Shown piece after piece: positions 24,194-33,320 of a stretch of 64,000 bases of DNA (position 1 is the first letter of the stretch; each line of letters starts with the position of its first letter). The position numbers and the translations under genes were made by a program. The notes under the pieces were generated by a model that had not been told where the DNA came from, searched no databases, and saw only the letters and a list, made by a program, of their open reading frames with translations. The DNA comes from Methylobacterium organophilum (lineage in GTDB: Bacteria; Pseudomonadota; Alphaproteobacteria; Rhizobiales; Beijerinckiaceae): positions 186,001-250,000 of the forward strand of contig NZ_BPQV01000002.1 of the NCBI RefSeq assembly GCF_022179465.1, in the 5' to 3' direction.

Positions 24194-24937
24194 ATGCGGA
24201 TCGGGCTGTTCGTCCCCTGCTATGTCGACGCCTTCGAGCCGGAGGTGGGCATCGCCACCCTGGAGCTGCTGGAGCGCCTGGGCCTCACGGTCGAATATCC
24301 CTACGACCAGACCTGCTGCGGCCAGCCCATGACCAATACCGGCTGCCACGCCGAGGCGGCGGCGACGGAAGCTCTGTTCGTGAAGAACTTTTCGGGCTTC
24401 GACTACGTGGTGGCCCCCTCCGGCTCCTGCGTGCACCAGGTCCGGGCCCATCTCACCGCGATCCCGCAGACGGACGAGGTCCGAAGGGTCCGCGCGAGCA
24501 CCTACGAGCTCGTGGAATTCCTGCACGACGTCCTGAAGATCGACGCGCTGCCCTGGGCGGAATTCCCGCACAAGGTCGCCTATCACTCGAACTGCAACGC
24601 CCTGCGCGGCATCCACCACGCCAAGCCCTCGGAGCTGAACGCGCCGTACTTCTCCAAGCCCCTCAACCTCCTCAAGAAGGTGAAGGGCCTGGAGCTGGTG
24701 GAGCTGGCACGGCCCGACGAGTGCTGCGGCTTCGGCGGCACCTTCTCGGTGTTCGAGCCCGCGGTCTCGGCCAAGATGGGCTATGACAAGGTCACCGATC
24801 AGGCGAAAGCCGGCGCGGATTACGTCGTCTCGGCGGATTCCTCCTGCATGATGCACCAGAAGGGCTGCGCCGAGCGCCTCGGCCTGCCCCTCAAGTACAT
24901 CCACATCGCCCAGGTGCTGAACGGAGCCGCCGCATGA
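24194..24937 (+). CDS. lutA: L-lactate dehydrogenase complex protein LutA (Fe-S protein)
   Basis: A 247-residue cytosolic Fe-S protein of the three-part LutABC complex, which oxidises L-lactate to pyruvate. It has two cysteine-rich CCG domains: DQTCCGQPMTNTGC (about 36-50) with PSGSCVHQV, and DECCGFGGTFSVF with ADSSCMMHQKG. The ATG at 24194 gives MRIGLFVPCYVDAF, the usual N-terminus. lutB overlaps by four bases (ATGA). The region between 23985 and 24194 probably contains divergent promoters. Confidence 0.9.
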   Translation: MRIGLFVPCYVDAFEPEVGIATLELLERLGLTVEYPYDQTCCGQPMTNTGCHAEAAATEALFVKNFSGFDYVVAPSGSCVHQVRAHLTAIPQTDEVRRVRASTYELVEFLHDVLKIDALPWAEFPHKVAYHSNCNALRGIHHAKPSELNAPYFSKPLNLLKKVKGLELVELARPDECCGFGGTFSVFEPAVSAKMGYDKVTDQAKAGADYVVSADSSCMMHQKGCAERLGLPLKYIHIAQVLNGAAA

Positions 24938-26514
24938 GCGCCTCGGATCTGAACCAGGACCTGAACCCGCGCGAGGACCGGCTCCACCCGGAGGTTCGCC
25001 CGCCCGACGACGAGAGCGAGCGGAGCCAGGACGGCGAGCGCCTGCAGCATGCGGAGGCCGCCTCGCGGCCGGTCCGCGCGCCGGCCCCCCGCGAGCCGCA
25101 GCCCCGCGGCGCCAGGATCCGCGGCGACAAGCCGATCGACCAGGCGGAGGCCGCCGAGCGCTTCATCGCCGCGCCGCTGCACCAGGCCGCCCACGATGCG
25201 AGGCTCTGGGACGTCCGGCGCAAGCGCGACGCCGCGACCCAGGCCATCCCCGAATGGGAGGCGCTGCGCGACCTCGCCTCCCGCATCAAGACGCACACGC
25301 TCAGCCATCTCGACCGCTACCTCGAGCAGTTCGAGGCGGCGGCCAGGGCGAACGGCGTGCACGTGCACTGGGCCGAGGACGGGGCCGCGCATAACCGCAT
25401 CGTCCTCGACATTCTGAAGAGCCACGGCGCGAAGCGGCTCATCAAGTCGAAGTCGATGCTCACCGAGGAATGCGGCTTCCGCCACTTCATGGCCGCCCAC
25501 GACATCGAGATCATCGAGACCGATCTCGGCGAGCGCATCCAGCAGCTCGACGAGGAGGAGCCGAGCCACGTGGTGATGCCGGCGGTGCACAAGACCCGGC
25601 TCGACGTGGCCGAGGTCTTCGCCCGGACGCTGGGCACCGATCCCGAGAACGACGACGCCCATTACCTCGCCGAGAGCCAGCGCGAGACCACCCGGCCGCT
25701 GATCCTCTCGGCGGATGCGGGCATGACCGGCTGCAACTTCGCCATCGCCGAGACCGGCACCGTCGTCACCTGCACCAACGAGGGCAATGCCGACCTCTCC
25801 GGCAACGTGCCGCCGCTCCAGATCCACTCGATCGGCATCGAGAAGCTGATCCCGCGCATGGCGGATCTCGGCGTGTTCCTGCGGGTGCTCGCCCGCTCGG
25901 CCCTGGGCTCGCCGATCACCCAGTACACCTCGCATTTCACCGCGCCCCGCAAGGGCTCGGAGATGCACATGGTGCTGGTCGATAACGGCCGCTCCGCCCG
26001 GCTCGGCATGGAGGCGTTCTGGACCTCGCTGAAATGCATCCGCTGCGGGGCCTGCATGAACACCTGCCCGGTCTACCGGCGCTCCGGCGGCCTCTCCTAC
26101 GGGGCGACCTATTCCGGCCCGATCGGGCTCATCATCGACCCGACCTACAACAAGCGGAAATACTCGACGCTGCCCTTCTCCTCGACGATGAACGGCTCCT
26201 GCACCAATGTCTGCCCGGTGAAGATCAACATTCACGAGCAGATCTTCGCCTGGCGCAAGGTGCTGGCCGAGGAGCACCAGATCCCGCTCCTGAAGCAGGG
26301 CATGATGAAGGCCGCCGGCGCGGTGCTGAGCCGGCCCGCGGCCTATCGCGCGGCGATCGGCGCGGCGGATTCCGCCCTGAAGGTGCTGCCGCGCTTCGCC
26401 GTCTACAATCCGGCCAACACCTGGGGGAAGGGCCGCGAGATGCCCGACGCCCCGCGCCAGAGCTTCCATGCCTGGTACAAGCAGAACCGCATGAGCAAGG
26501 ACGGCGCGAAATGA
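24934..26514 (+). CDS. lutB: L-lactate dehydrogenase complex protein LutB (4Fe-4S protein)
   Basis: A 526-residue Fe-S protein of the LutABC complex. The central domain contains ETGTVVTCTNEGNADL; two 4Fe-4S motifs follow, CIRCGACMNTCPVY and the shorter SCTNVCPVKI. The first 65 residues (SDLNQDLNPREDRLHPEVRP and onwards) are hydrophilic, charged and without counterpart in typical LutB of about 470 residues; the family proper starts near DKPIDQAEAAERFI. Overlaps on both sides by ATGA junctions mark one operon. Confidence 0.92.
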   Translation: MSASDLNQDLNPREDRLHPEVRPPDDESERSQDGERLQHAEAASRPVRAPAPREPQPRGARIRGDKPIDQAEAAERFIAAPLHQAAHDARLWDVRRKRDAATQAIPEWEALRDLASRIKTHTLSHLDRYLEQFEAAARANGVHVHWAEDGAAHNRIVLDILKSHGAKRLIKSKSMLTEECGFRHFMAAHDIEIIETDLGERIQQLDEEEPSHVVMPAVHKTRLDVAEVFARTLGTDPENDDAHYLAESQRETTRPLILSADAGMTGCNFAIAETGTVVTCTNEGNADLSGNVPPLQIHSIGIEKLIPRMADLGVFLRVLARSALGSPITQYTSHFTAPRKGSEMHMVLVDNGRSARLGMEAFWTSLKCIRCGACMNTCPVYRRSGGLSYGATYSGPIGLIIDPTYNKRKYSTLPFSSTMNGSCTNVCPVKINIHEQIFAWRKVLAEEHQIPLLKQGMMKAAGAVLSRPAAYRAAIGAADSALKVLPRFAVYNPANTWGKGREMPDAPRQSFHAWYKQNRMSKDGAK

Positions 26515-27104
26515 GCGCGCGCGAGTCGATCCTAGCCGCGATCCGGGCGAACCGCCCCGCCGGCGACTTCCCCCTGCCGGAGGTGCCGGATTTCGCTCCC
26601 CTCGTCGGGGACGACCGCGTCGAGGCCTTCGGCGAGACCCTGAAGCGCATGGGCGGGCGCATCGAGCGCCCCGCCCCGGGCGCCGACCCGCTCCTGCCGG
26701 TGCGCGAACGCATCGCTGGCGCCAGGGTGCTGGCCTCCGCCGTGCCGGAGGTGACCGGAAACCGCGACCTCTCCACAGTGGCGAGCCCGCGCGACCTCGC
26801 CGATGTCGACGTGGCGGTGGTGCGGGCGGTCTTCGGCATCGCCGAGACTGGCTCGGTCCTGTTCACCCAGGCCGAACTGATCGTGAATGCCGTGGCCTAT
26901 CTCGCCCAGCACCTGATCGTGCTGCTCGACCCGGCCGACATCGTCGTGAACGTGCAGGCCGCCTATCGCCGCCCGGATTTCGGCCGAGCCGCCTATGCGG
27001 TGCTCCATACCGGCCCCTCGGCCACCGCGGATATCGAGGGCGTGCTGATCCACGGTGCGCAGGGCGTGCGCTCCCTCACGGTGGTGCTGCTGCCGCGGGG
27101 ATAG
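26511..27104 (+). CDS. lutC: Lactate utilization protein LutC
   Basis: Third member of the complex, 197 residues. It begins ARESILAAIRANR, the usual LutC N-terminus, and has the LUD-domain segments VFGIAETGSVLFTQ and TGPSATADIEGVLIHGAQGV with the C-terminal SLTVVLLP. It has no cysteine cluster. It overlaps lutB by ATGA. No lactate permease or lutR-type regulator is adjacent, so the operon ends here. It converges with the response regulator at 27138. Confidence 0.9.
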   Translation: MSARESILAAIRANRPAGDFPLPEVPDFAPLVGDDRVEAFGETLKRMGGRIERPAPGADPLLPVRERIAGARVLASAVPEVTGNRDLSTVASPRDLADVDVAVVRAVFGIAETGSVLFTQAELIVNAVAYLAQHLIVLLDPADIVVNVQAAYRRPDFGRAAYAVLHTGPSATADIEGVLIHGAQGVRSLTVVLLPRG

Positions 27105-27137
27105 GGCGCCCGGTGAAGCGCTCCGCCCGGCCGGTCC

Positions 27138-27524
27138 CTATCCGACCCGTGGCGTCGCGCCGAGGATCCGGGCGAGGGAGCCGACGATCTGCTGGTAGTC
27201 GGCCGGCTTCTGCAGGCGTGTCACGCCCTCGAACTCGGCCGGGATCGCCTCGTCGTCGTAGCCGGTGATGAACACGAAGGGCGTGCCGCGCGCCCTCAGG
27301 ATGCGCGCGAGGCCGAAGGACGGGCCGTCGCCGAGATTGATGTCGACCACGGCGGCGGTGGGCGTCGCCTGCTCCATCTCGGCGCGCGCCGCCTCCTCGC
27401 TCGGACAGGGACCCAGGATGTCGGCGCCGGCACGCTGGAGGGCGCGGGCCGTGTCGGTGGCGAGGAAGTAATCGTCCTCGACCACCAGGATGCGGTGACC
27501 GCGCAGGTCGGCTTCGCCAATCAT
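27138..27524 (-). CDS. Single-domain response regulator (CheY-like receiver)
   Basis: A 128-residue receiver domain without output domain. It has the acidic pair in VVEDDYFLA, the phospho-acceptor Asp in AAVVDINLGDGPSF, the Thr/switch region PFVFITGYDDE and the conserved Lys in RLQKPADYQ. ATG 27524 follows AGAGGAGC. It resembles small alphaproteobacterial receivers that act in phosphorelays or as phosphate sinks, and the partner kinase is not identified; the orphan hybrid kinase at 30747 is a possible partner. Confidence 0.85.
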   Translation of the reverse strand: MIGEADLRGHRILVVEDDYFLATDTARALQRAGADILGPCPSEEAARAEMEQATPTAAVVDINLGDGPSFGLARILRARGTPFVFITGYDDEAIPAEFEGVTRLQKPADYQQIVGSLARILGATPRVG

Positions 27525-27616
27525 GTCGAGCGCTCCTCTCGGGTCCCCGCGACACGGCGCGGCGTCGACCGTCCGAGGATACGCTCTCGGGCTGCGGGCG
27601 AAAACTCCGGGCGGGG

Positions 27617-27769
27617 TCAGCGCGGCCGGCGGCTCGGGCGCGGGTCCCAGCGCCGGGATCCCTCTCTCTCCAGCCTGTCGCGCACGGCGCCGAGGGCGGC
27701 CGCGTTGGCGAGCGAGAGGCCGAACAGCGCCAGCCCGGTATAGAGGGAGAAGGTGGTCGGAAACAGCAT
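27617..27769 (-). CDS. Possible small membrane protein
   Basis: A 50-residue frame from the ATG at 27769, with GAGGATCC as ribosome-binding site. It begins MLFPTTFSLYTGLALFGLSL, a plausible single membrane helix, and ends in a basic tail (RDRLEREGSRRWDPRP...). Composition and ribosome-binding site are in favour; short length and lack of a known family are against. No function can be named. Confidence 0.4.
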   Translation of the reverse strand: MLFPTTFSLYTGLALFGLSLANAAALGAVRDRLEREGSRRWDPRPSRRPR

Positions 27770-28181
27770 GGATCCTCGTGCGGGCGGGGGCGGCCGGCCT
27801 TGCGGGCGGCGCTCTGGGTCTCCGGGAAGCGGTCCGTCGCGGCGGCGCCGCCGCGGCGGGCCTGGGGTTTCGGGCCGAACTTGCGCGGGAAGCGGAGCCG
27901 GCGTCGGTTTCCTTGCGCACGAGCGGATCGGCCCGCCCGCAATCCCGGCTGTGGTCTTCGGTCGCGGCCCAGGGCGTCGCAGCGAGGGCGGCGCGGCGAG
28001 GGCAGGCGGGACCATGGAAAAAGGCCCGGCGTCGCCGCCGGGCCAGTCGCTTCTGGAGTTTCCAAAAAGGCACCTGGACGCTGGGGGCTCCCCGCCGTTG
28101 GAAGGGCGCGGAGGTGGGACCCGTCCAAGCGATTCCGGATCCCGGTGCGGCGGGAGCCGGAATGGGGGTCGGGCCGCGCCG
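27770..28181. other. Intergenic region downstream of the porin gene
   Basis: No gene is supported in these 412 bases; long frames crossing it on both strands are GC-bias artefacts. It contains one clear feature, the porin terminator at 28016-28044. The rest is GC-rich sequence without recognisable signals. Confidence 0.5.
28016..28044 (-). terminator. Intrinsic terminator of the porin gene
   Basis: Read on the minus strand, GGCCCGGCG, loop GCGA, CGCCGGGCC, then TTTTTCC. The stem is a perfect 9-base hairpin (28023-28044) followed by five T residues. It lies 138 bases beyond the porin stop codon and is the best Rho-independent terminator in this part of the window. Confidence 0.8.
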
Positions 28182-29864
28182 TCAGAAGTCGCGTTGCACG
28201 CGGAAGCGGGCCTGGAAGGTGTCCTCGGCGCTCACGGGATAGAGCGGGACGCTGACGCCGTTCACCGTGACGGTGCCGGTCTTGTCGGCGTTGTAGGCCT
28301 TGCCGCTCTTGAGGGCCGTGCGGATGTACTGGCCCTCCACGCCGATATCGAGGTCCTTGACCGGCGACCAGATCAGGCTGGCGCCGGTCACGATCTGGCT
28401 CGTGTCGCGCAGGGCCGCGCTGTAGCCGTAGCCCAGGGCGTTGGTCAGGTAGGAGGCCGGCGCCACGGTGTTGGCGGCGCCGATCAGGGCGGCGGTCTGG
28501 CTCACCGCCTGCCGCGCGGCCTGGCTGAAGGCGATCTCGCCGTAGCTGCCGTAGAAGGCCGAGCGCCATTCTGGCGCCCAGTAATGCAGGTAGGACGCGA
28601 CCACCGTGAAGCTCGTCGAGAGTTCGAGCTTGCCGGTCAGCGGGTTCACGATCGCGTCCGACAGATACTGGTTGAAGGCGTTGCCCGGGAAGACGGTGGC
28701 GTTGCTGAGATAGCTGCCGGTGAAGGAGGTGATGCCGGTATACATCGCCGAGCCTTCGCCATAGGCGCCCTGCAGGTAGAGGCCGTCGCCGGGGGCGATG
28801 AAGGGCAGGTTCAGCTTCAGGCCGCCCTGGATCGCCCAGCCGTAATCGGTCTGCGCGCCGGAGCTGATGCCGCGGGCGGCGTAGAGCGCCGCGGCCGTGG
28901 CGCTGGAGAGCGTCGTCGCCGTGGCGTAGGTGCCGCTCGCCGAGGAGAGCGTCTGCCCGGTGAAGCCGCCGATGCTGATCGCCCGCACCGCGCCGGAGAT
29001 CTGGGCCGAGCCCCAGGGGGCGTCGTAGCGCAGGGCGCCGACGAAATCCGGCATGCGCGTGCGCTCGACCGCATCGACGAAGGCGACCGCCGTGGCGTTG
29101 CCGGCGGCGTTGGTGCCGAGGATGATCGGCGTCGGCGCAGTGGTCGCCGTCAGGGCGCTCGCGGCCGAGCCGGCGGTGGTGCTCGCCGCGTAGGAGGCGG
29201 AATAGACCGGGTTCTTGCGGAAGCTCGGATCCTCCATCGAGACGGTGGCCGAGAAGCCCTCGCCGAAGAGCTGCGTGTAGGCGAGCAGGTTGGTCGAGGC
29301 GACGTCGGAGCCCAGCGACGAGCCGATGATCTCGTAATCGTGGGCGTAGAAGTCGAAGAAGGACGAGGCCCGGCCGGCGGTCAGCCCCGCGAACTGCACG
29401 AAGGCCTTGTCCGGCACGATGTAGGTCTGGGTCCGGCCGTACTGGTCCTGGCCCGTGGCGGTGTAGGCGTTGCCGATGCGCAGCTGCGTGCCGGAGGCCA
29501 TCTTGCTCTCGCCGGTGCGGCTCGCCGCCTCCAGGCGCAGGAAGGCGCGCAGCGTGCCGTAGCTGGTCTGGGTGCGGGCATCGAGGCTGAAGCGGGCGAG
29601 GCCGCGATACTGCGTGGTGTCGCCCGCCCCGGCGGCGTTGCGGCTGCCGGGGGAGAGGTAGCCCATCTCGTAGCGGGCGCGGCCCGAGACGCGCAGGCAG
29701 GTCTCGGTGCCGGGGATGTAGAAGAAGCCGGCGCCGTAGGCGGTGCAGACCCTGACATACTCGATCGGCACGGCGGCCTTGATCGGGAGATCGGCGGCCC
29801 GCGCGACGCCCGTGGCGGCGAGCAGGGCGGTGGATCCCAGAAGAACGCGCTGGATGTCGCGCAT
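28182..29864 (-). CDS. Outer-membrane porin (alphaproteobacterial porin family)
   Basis: A 560-residue outer-membrane channel. Signal peptide about 1-23 (ending VARA), then ADLPIKAAVPIEYVRVC and a paired-Cys motif (VCTAYGAGFFYIPGTETCLR) typical of the Rhizobiales porin family. The rest alternates aromatic and polar residues as expected for a 16-stranded barrel (RYEMGYLSPGSR, FARFSLDARTQ, FDFYAHDYEIIG), ending in DTFQARFRVQRDF with the terminal Phe that directs barrel assembly. It is larger than the 350-400 residues of many relatives because of Ala/Ser/Thr-rich external loops. Substrate selectivity is unknown. Confidence 0.88.
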   Translation of the reverse strand: MRDIQRVLLGSTALLAATGVARAADLPIKAAVPIEYVRVCTAYGAGFFYIPGTETCLRVSGRARYEMGYLSPGSRNAAGAGDTTQYRGLARFSLDARTQTSYGTLRAFLRLEAASRTGESKMASGTQLRIGNAYTATGQDQYGRTQTYIVPDKAFVQFAGLTAGRASSFFDFYAHDYEIIGSSLGSDVASTNLLAYTQLFGEGFSATVSMEDPSFRKNPVYSASYAASTTAGSAASALTATTAPTPIILGTNAAGNATAVAFVDAVERTRMPDFVGALRYDAPWGSAQISGAVRAISIGGFTGQTLSSASGTYATATTLSSATAAALYAARGISSGAQTDYGWAIQGGLKLNLPFIAPGDGLYLQGAYGEGSAMYTGITSFTGSYLSNATVFPGNAFNQYLSDAIVNPLTGKLELSTSFTVVASYLHYWAPEWRSAFYGSYGEIAFSQAARQAVSQTAALIGAANTVAPASYLTNALGYGYSAALRDTSQIVTGASLIWSPVKDLDIGVEGQYIRTALKSGKAYNADKTGTVTVNGVSVPLYPVSAEDTFQARFRVQRDF

Positions 29865-29995
29865 GGGTGGAAACCTCCGAAACGAGACCCTCGGGACCGG
29901 GCTCTGCCCGGGCGTCCCCGCTCGCCCCCGGCTTTGGCGAGGCCTCTCGCCGCCCGGGATGTCCGGAGGACCGGGCCGCTATGCGACGCCGGTGT

Positions 29996-30024
29996 TTCCC
30001 AATTTTGTGGGAATATTGCCCACA
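29996..30024 (-). promoter_or_regulatory. Two overlapping inverted repeats upstream of the porin gene
   Basis: TTCCCA-N6-TGGGAA (29996-30013) and TGTGGG-N7-CCCACA (30006-30024) share the GGG core, so both hairpins or operators cannot form at once. The stretch is AT-rich inside a GC-rich gap and lies about 130-160 bases upstream of the porin start, where a promoter or regulator site would be expected. Confidence 0.4.
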
Positions 30025-30160
30025 TGTTGCTCCGGACGCTTCGCCCCGCCGCGGAGCGCGCCCGTGGGCCGGTGTGGTCCGCGGGGCACACTGTCCGGAT
30101 CCGCCCCGGCGTGGCATGTCCCGCCGGACGCGTTCGGAACCGTGACGGCAAGGAGACCCC

Positions 30161-30733
30161 ATGACCCAGGAGATCCGCGGCACCCGCCTCGTCCATGACG
30201 GCTGGTGCCGCCTGCTCCTGGCGGAGATCGGCCTGCCGGACGGCACGCGCATGACCCGGGAGATCGAGGATCACGGCCGCGCCGTCTGCGTTCTGCCCTA
30301 CGATCCCGTGCGCCGGGTCGCCCTGCTGATCCACCAGTTCCGGGTGCCGCCCTTCTACGCCGACGGCACCCGCGACCTGATCGAGGCGCCGGCCGGCCTA
30401 CTCGACGAGGAGGACCCGGAGGAGGGCGCCCGGCGCGAGGCCTTCGAGGAGGCGGGGGTGCGGCTGTCGCGGCTGGAGCCGGTGGCGAGCGCCTGGGCCA
30501 TGCCGGGCATCTCGACGGAGCGGATGGACCTCTATCTCGGCGCCTATGCGCGCGAGGACCGGCACGGTCCCGGCGGCGGCCTGGCGGAGGAGGGCGAGGA
30601 CATCACGGTGCTGGAGATGCCGCTGGCCGAGCTGGCGGCCCGGTCCGATGCGGGGCAATTGCCCGACCTGAAGACCCTGACCCTGGTGCTGGCCCTGCGC
30701 CTGCGCCACCCGGCTCTGTTCCAGCCGGCCTGA
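30161..30733 (+). CDS. nudK: Nudix hydrolase, GDP-mannose pyrophosphatase type (NudK-like)
   Basis: A 190-residue Nudix enzyme of the ADP-sugar/GDP-mannose pyrophosphatase group. The Nudix box is GLLDEEDPEEGARREAFEEAG; relative to the canonical box it has one residue fewer in the first loop, the same spacing I recall for NudK. The downstream GGGLAEEGEDITVLEMPL and LPDLKTLTLVLAL also match that group. It probably cleaves GDP-mannose or a similar nucleotide sugar, which would fit the neighbouring polysaccharide genes. ATG 30161 has AAGGAGA upstream. Confidence 0.82.
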   Translation: MTQEIRGTRLVHDGWCRLLLAEIGLPDGTRMTREIEDHGRAVCVLPYDPVRRVALLIHQFRVPPFYADGTRDLIEAPAGLLDEEDPEEGARREAFEEAGVRLSRLEPVASAWAMPGISTERMDLYLGAYAREDRHGPGGGLAEEGEDITVLEMPLAELAARSDAGQLPDLKTLTLVLALRLRHPALFQPA

Positions 30734-30746
30734 GGAGAGCCGCGCC

Positions 30747-33320
30747 CTAGCGGGCCAGGATCTCGCGCATGCGGGCGGCGAGGGTCTCCACGCCGAAGGG
30801 CTTGGTCAGCACCGACATGCCGGGTTCGAGGCGGCCGTCCCGCAGCAGGGTGGTCTCGGCGTAGCCGGTGATGAACAGCACCTTCAGGTCCGGGCGGCCC
30901 ACCCGGGCGGCGTCGGCGAGCTGGCGCCCGTTCATGCCCCCCGGCATGCCGACATCGGTGACGAGGAGATCGATCCGCGCCTCCGTCTGCAGCAGCTTGA
31001 GGCCGGCGACGCCGTCCGCGGCCTCGATCGCCCGGTAGCCGAGATCCTGCAGCACGTCCGACACCAGCATGCGCACGGTCGGCTCGTCGTCCACGATCAG
31101 GACGGTCTCCCCGGAGCCGATGGGGGCGACGGGGGCGCCCTCCGCGCCGCCGGCCTCCGTCTCGGCCGCGCCGTGGAAGCGCGGCAGGTCGATGGTCACC
31201 GTCGTGCCCCGGCCCACCTCGGAGCGGATCCAGACCTGCCCGCCGGATTGCTTGGCGAAGCCGTAGATCATCGAGAGCCCGAGGCCGGTGCCCTCGCCGA
31301 GGGGCTTGGTGGTGAAGAAGGGGTCGAAGGCCTTGGCCATCACCTCGGGGGTCATCCCGGTGCCGGTGTCGCGCACGCTGAGCGACATGTAGGGCCCCTC
31401 GGCCAGCTCGCCCTGCCGGGCGGCGGCCCCGTCGATCCAGCGGTTCCGGGTCTCGATGACGATGCTGCCGCCCTCCGGCATCGCGTCCCGGGCATTGATG
31501 CAGAGGTTGAGCAGGGCGTTCTCGAGCTGGGAGGTGTCGACCAGCGTGGTCCAGAGCCCCGGAGCGGCGACGCTGTCGACGCGGATCCCCGGCCCCACGG
31601 TCCGCTGGATCAGGTCGAGCATGCCGCCGACGAGGTGGTTGGTGTCGGTGGGCTTCGGGGCCAGGGTCTGCCGGCGGGAGAAGGCGAGCAGGCGGTGCGT
31701 CAGGGCGGCGGCGCGCTTCGTCGCCCCCTGCGCGGCGCGCATGTATTTGTCGATCTCGGTGACCCGCCCCTGCCCGATCCGCGTGCCGATCAGCTCCAGG
31801 CTTCCGGAGATGCCGGCGAGCAGGTTGTTGAAGTCGTGAGCGAGGCCGCCGGTGAGCTGGCCCACCGCCTCCATCTTCTGCGACTGGCGCAGGGCCTCCT
31901 CCGCCCGCTCCCGCTCGGCGATGGCGGAGGCGACGCGGCTCTCCAGGGTCTCGTTGAGTTCCCGCAGCCGCGTCTCGGCCTCGTGCTGGCGCGTCACGTC
32001 GCGGGAGACGGCCAGCAGCTTCTCGGGCTGGCCGTCGGGGCCGTTGATGGGCGTCACCGCCACGTCCCACCAGCGCGGGCTGCCCTTCATCGTGCAGGCG
32101 AAGCCCTCGAAGCGGGCGATGCCGCCGGCGCGCCCCGTCTCCAGGGCGGCCAGGACCTTGCCCCGCTCGTCGCCCTGCCAGAAATCCGCCCAGCAGGCGC
32201 CGGCGATGGCGCCGTAATCGTCCACCTCCATCACGCACATGCCGCCTTCCGACATGAATTCGAGATGGCCGTCGAGGGAGATCACCTTGATGCAATCGGC
32301 GGAGCTCTCGATGATCCGCCGGCCCAGCTCCTCGCTGGCGCGCAGGGCCTGCTCCGCCCGCCGCCGCGGCGTGACGTCGTCGAACAGGATCGCCACGCGC
32401 CGGTCCTGCGGATCGCCGGTGCGGAAGGCATAGACCTCGAACCACCGGCCCAGGGCCTCGGACCCCGCCTCGAACCGCGCCGGCTCGCCCGTCAGCGCCA
32501 CCCGGCCGTAGGTCTGGTACCAGTGCTCCTCCAGATTGGGCGCGAAGGTGCGCAGCCACCGGCCCCGGGCGCCGATCAGCCCGGTCTGCCGCTCGAAGGC
32601 CGGATTGGCCTCCACCACCCGGTAGTCGATCGGGTACTCCGCCGCGTCGAACTTCACCTCGACGATGCAGAAGCCGGAATCGATCGAGTCGAACAGGGTC
32701 CGGTAGCGCTCGTCGCTCTCCTGCTGCTTGATGACCTCCGCCGTGGTCTCCCGGCAGATCACGAGCACGCCGCCGATGCCGTTCGGCGCGGCCTCGTCCT
32801 CGATCGGGCTGCAACCATAGGTCCACCAGGTCGGCTGCTGCGCGCCGTGGCGGAAGACGGGCATGCACTGGTCCTGGTGCCAGGTCGCCGCGCCGCCGGC
32901 GAGGACCTGGTCGATCTGCGGGCCGATCAGCTCCCAGATCTCGGGCCAGGTGTCCTGCGCCCGCGTGCCGAGGGCGGCGGGGTGCTTCTCCGGGCCGAGG
33001 GAGGCGGCATAGGCGTCGTTGTAGAACTGGATGTGGTCCGGCCCCCACCAGATCAGCATCGGATGCCGGGTGTTGAGGAGCAGGCGGAGCGCGCCGATCA
33101 GGCTCTGCGGCCAGCGCTCCATCGGCCCCAGCGGCGTCGCCGCCCAGTCCCGGGCGCGGACGAGCGCGCCCATGGCTCCGCCGTTGCGGATCACGGGGCT
33201 CAGGCCCGGCCGCGCGGGACCGGGCTCGACCCGGGCATCGCTGGGAGGGTGCGGAGGGGCAGGCTCGACATGCGGGTCGCGCTCACACGGGGCACCGGGA
33301 TTGTCAAACCGGAATGTCAT
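30747..33320 (-). CDS. Hybrid sensor histidine kinase with C-terminal receiver
   Basis: A soluble kinase of about 857 residues with no membrane helix. It has a GAF/PAS-like N-terminal region (RDWAATPLGPMERWPQSL, as in many light/redox PAS kinases), two to three PAS domains, a coiled linker, the H-box GGLAHDFNNLLAGISGS, N-box LNLCINARDAM, G-boxes DTGTGM and GEGTGLGLSMIYGF, then a receiver with VTDVGMPGGMNGR and Lys in VLTKPFGVE. The start is uncertain: ATG 33320 was chosen, and an in-frame extension to 33401 exists. The stop is 14 bases from nudK. The output partner is unknown; the receiver may pass phosphate to a histidine phosphotransferase. Confidence 0.85.
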   Translation of the reverse strand: MTFRFDNPGAPCERDPHVEPAPPHPPSDARVEPGPARPGLSPVIRNGGAMGALVRARDWAATPLGPMERWPQSLIGALRLLLNTRHPMLIWWGPDHIQFYNDAYAASLGPEKHPAALGTRAQDTWPEIWELIGPQIDQVLAGGAATWHQDQCMPVFRHGAQQPTWWTYGCSPIEDEAAPNGIGGVLVICRETTAEVIKQQESDERYRTLFDSIDSGFCIVEVKFDAAEYPIDYRVVEANPAFERQTGLIGARGRWLRTFAPNLEEHWYQTYGRVALTGEPARFEAGSEALGRWFEVYAFRTGDPQDRRVAILFDDVTPRRRAEQALRASEELGRRIIESSADCIKVISLDGHLEFMSEGGMCVMEVDDYGAIAGACWADFWQGDERGKVLAALETGRAGGIARFEGFACTMKGSPRWWDVAVTPINGPDGQPEKLLAVSRDVTRQHEAETRLRELNETLESRVASAIAERERAEEALRQSQKMEAVGQLTGGLAHDFNNLLAGISGSLELIGTRIGQGRVTEIDKYMRAAQGATKRAAALTHRLLAFSRRQTLAPKPTDTNHLVGGMLDLIQRTVGPGIRVDSVAAPGLWTTLVDTSQLENALLNLCINARDAMPEGGSIVIETRNRWIDGAAARQGELAEGPYMSLSVRDTGTGMTPEVMAKAFDPFFTTKPLGEGTGLGLSMIYGFAKQSGGQVWIRSEVGRGTTVTIDLPRFHGAAETEAGGAEGAPVAPIGSGETVLIVDDEPTVRMLVSDVLQDLGYRAIEAADGVAGLKLLQTEARIDLLVTDVGMPGGMNGRQLADAARVGRPDLKVLFITGYAETTLLRDGRLEPGMSVLTKPFGVETLAARMREILAR

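Noticed and set aside
27753-30164. 803-codon open frame on the plus strand opposite the porin
   Set aside because: The porin has a signal peptide, barrel pattern and terminal Phe; the opposite frame has no recognisable features.
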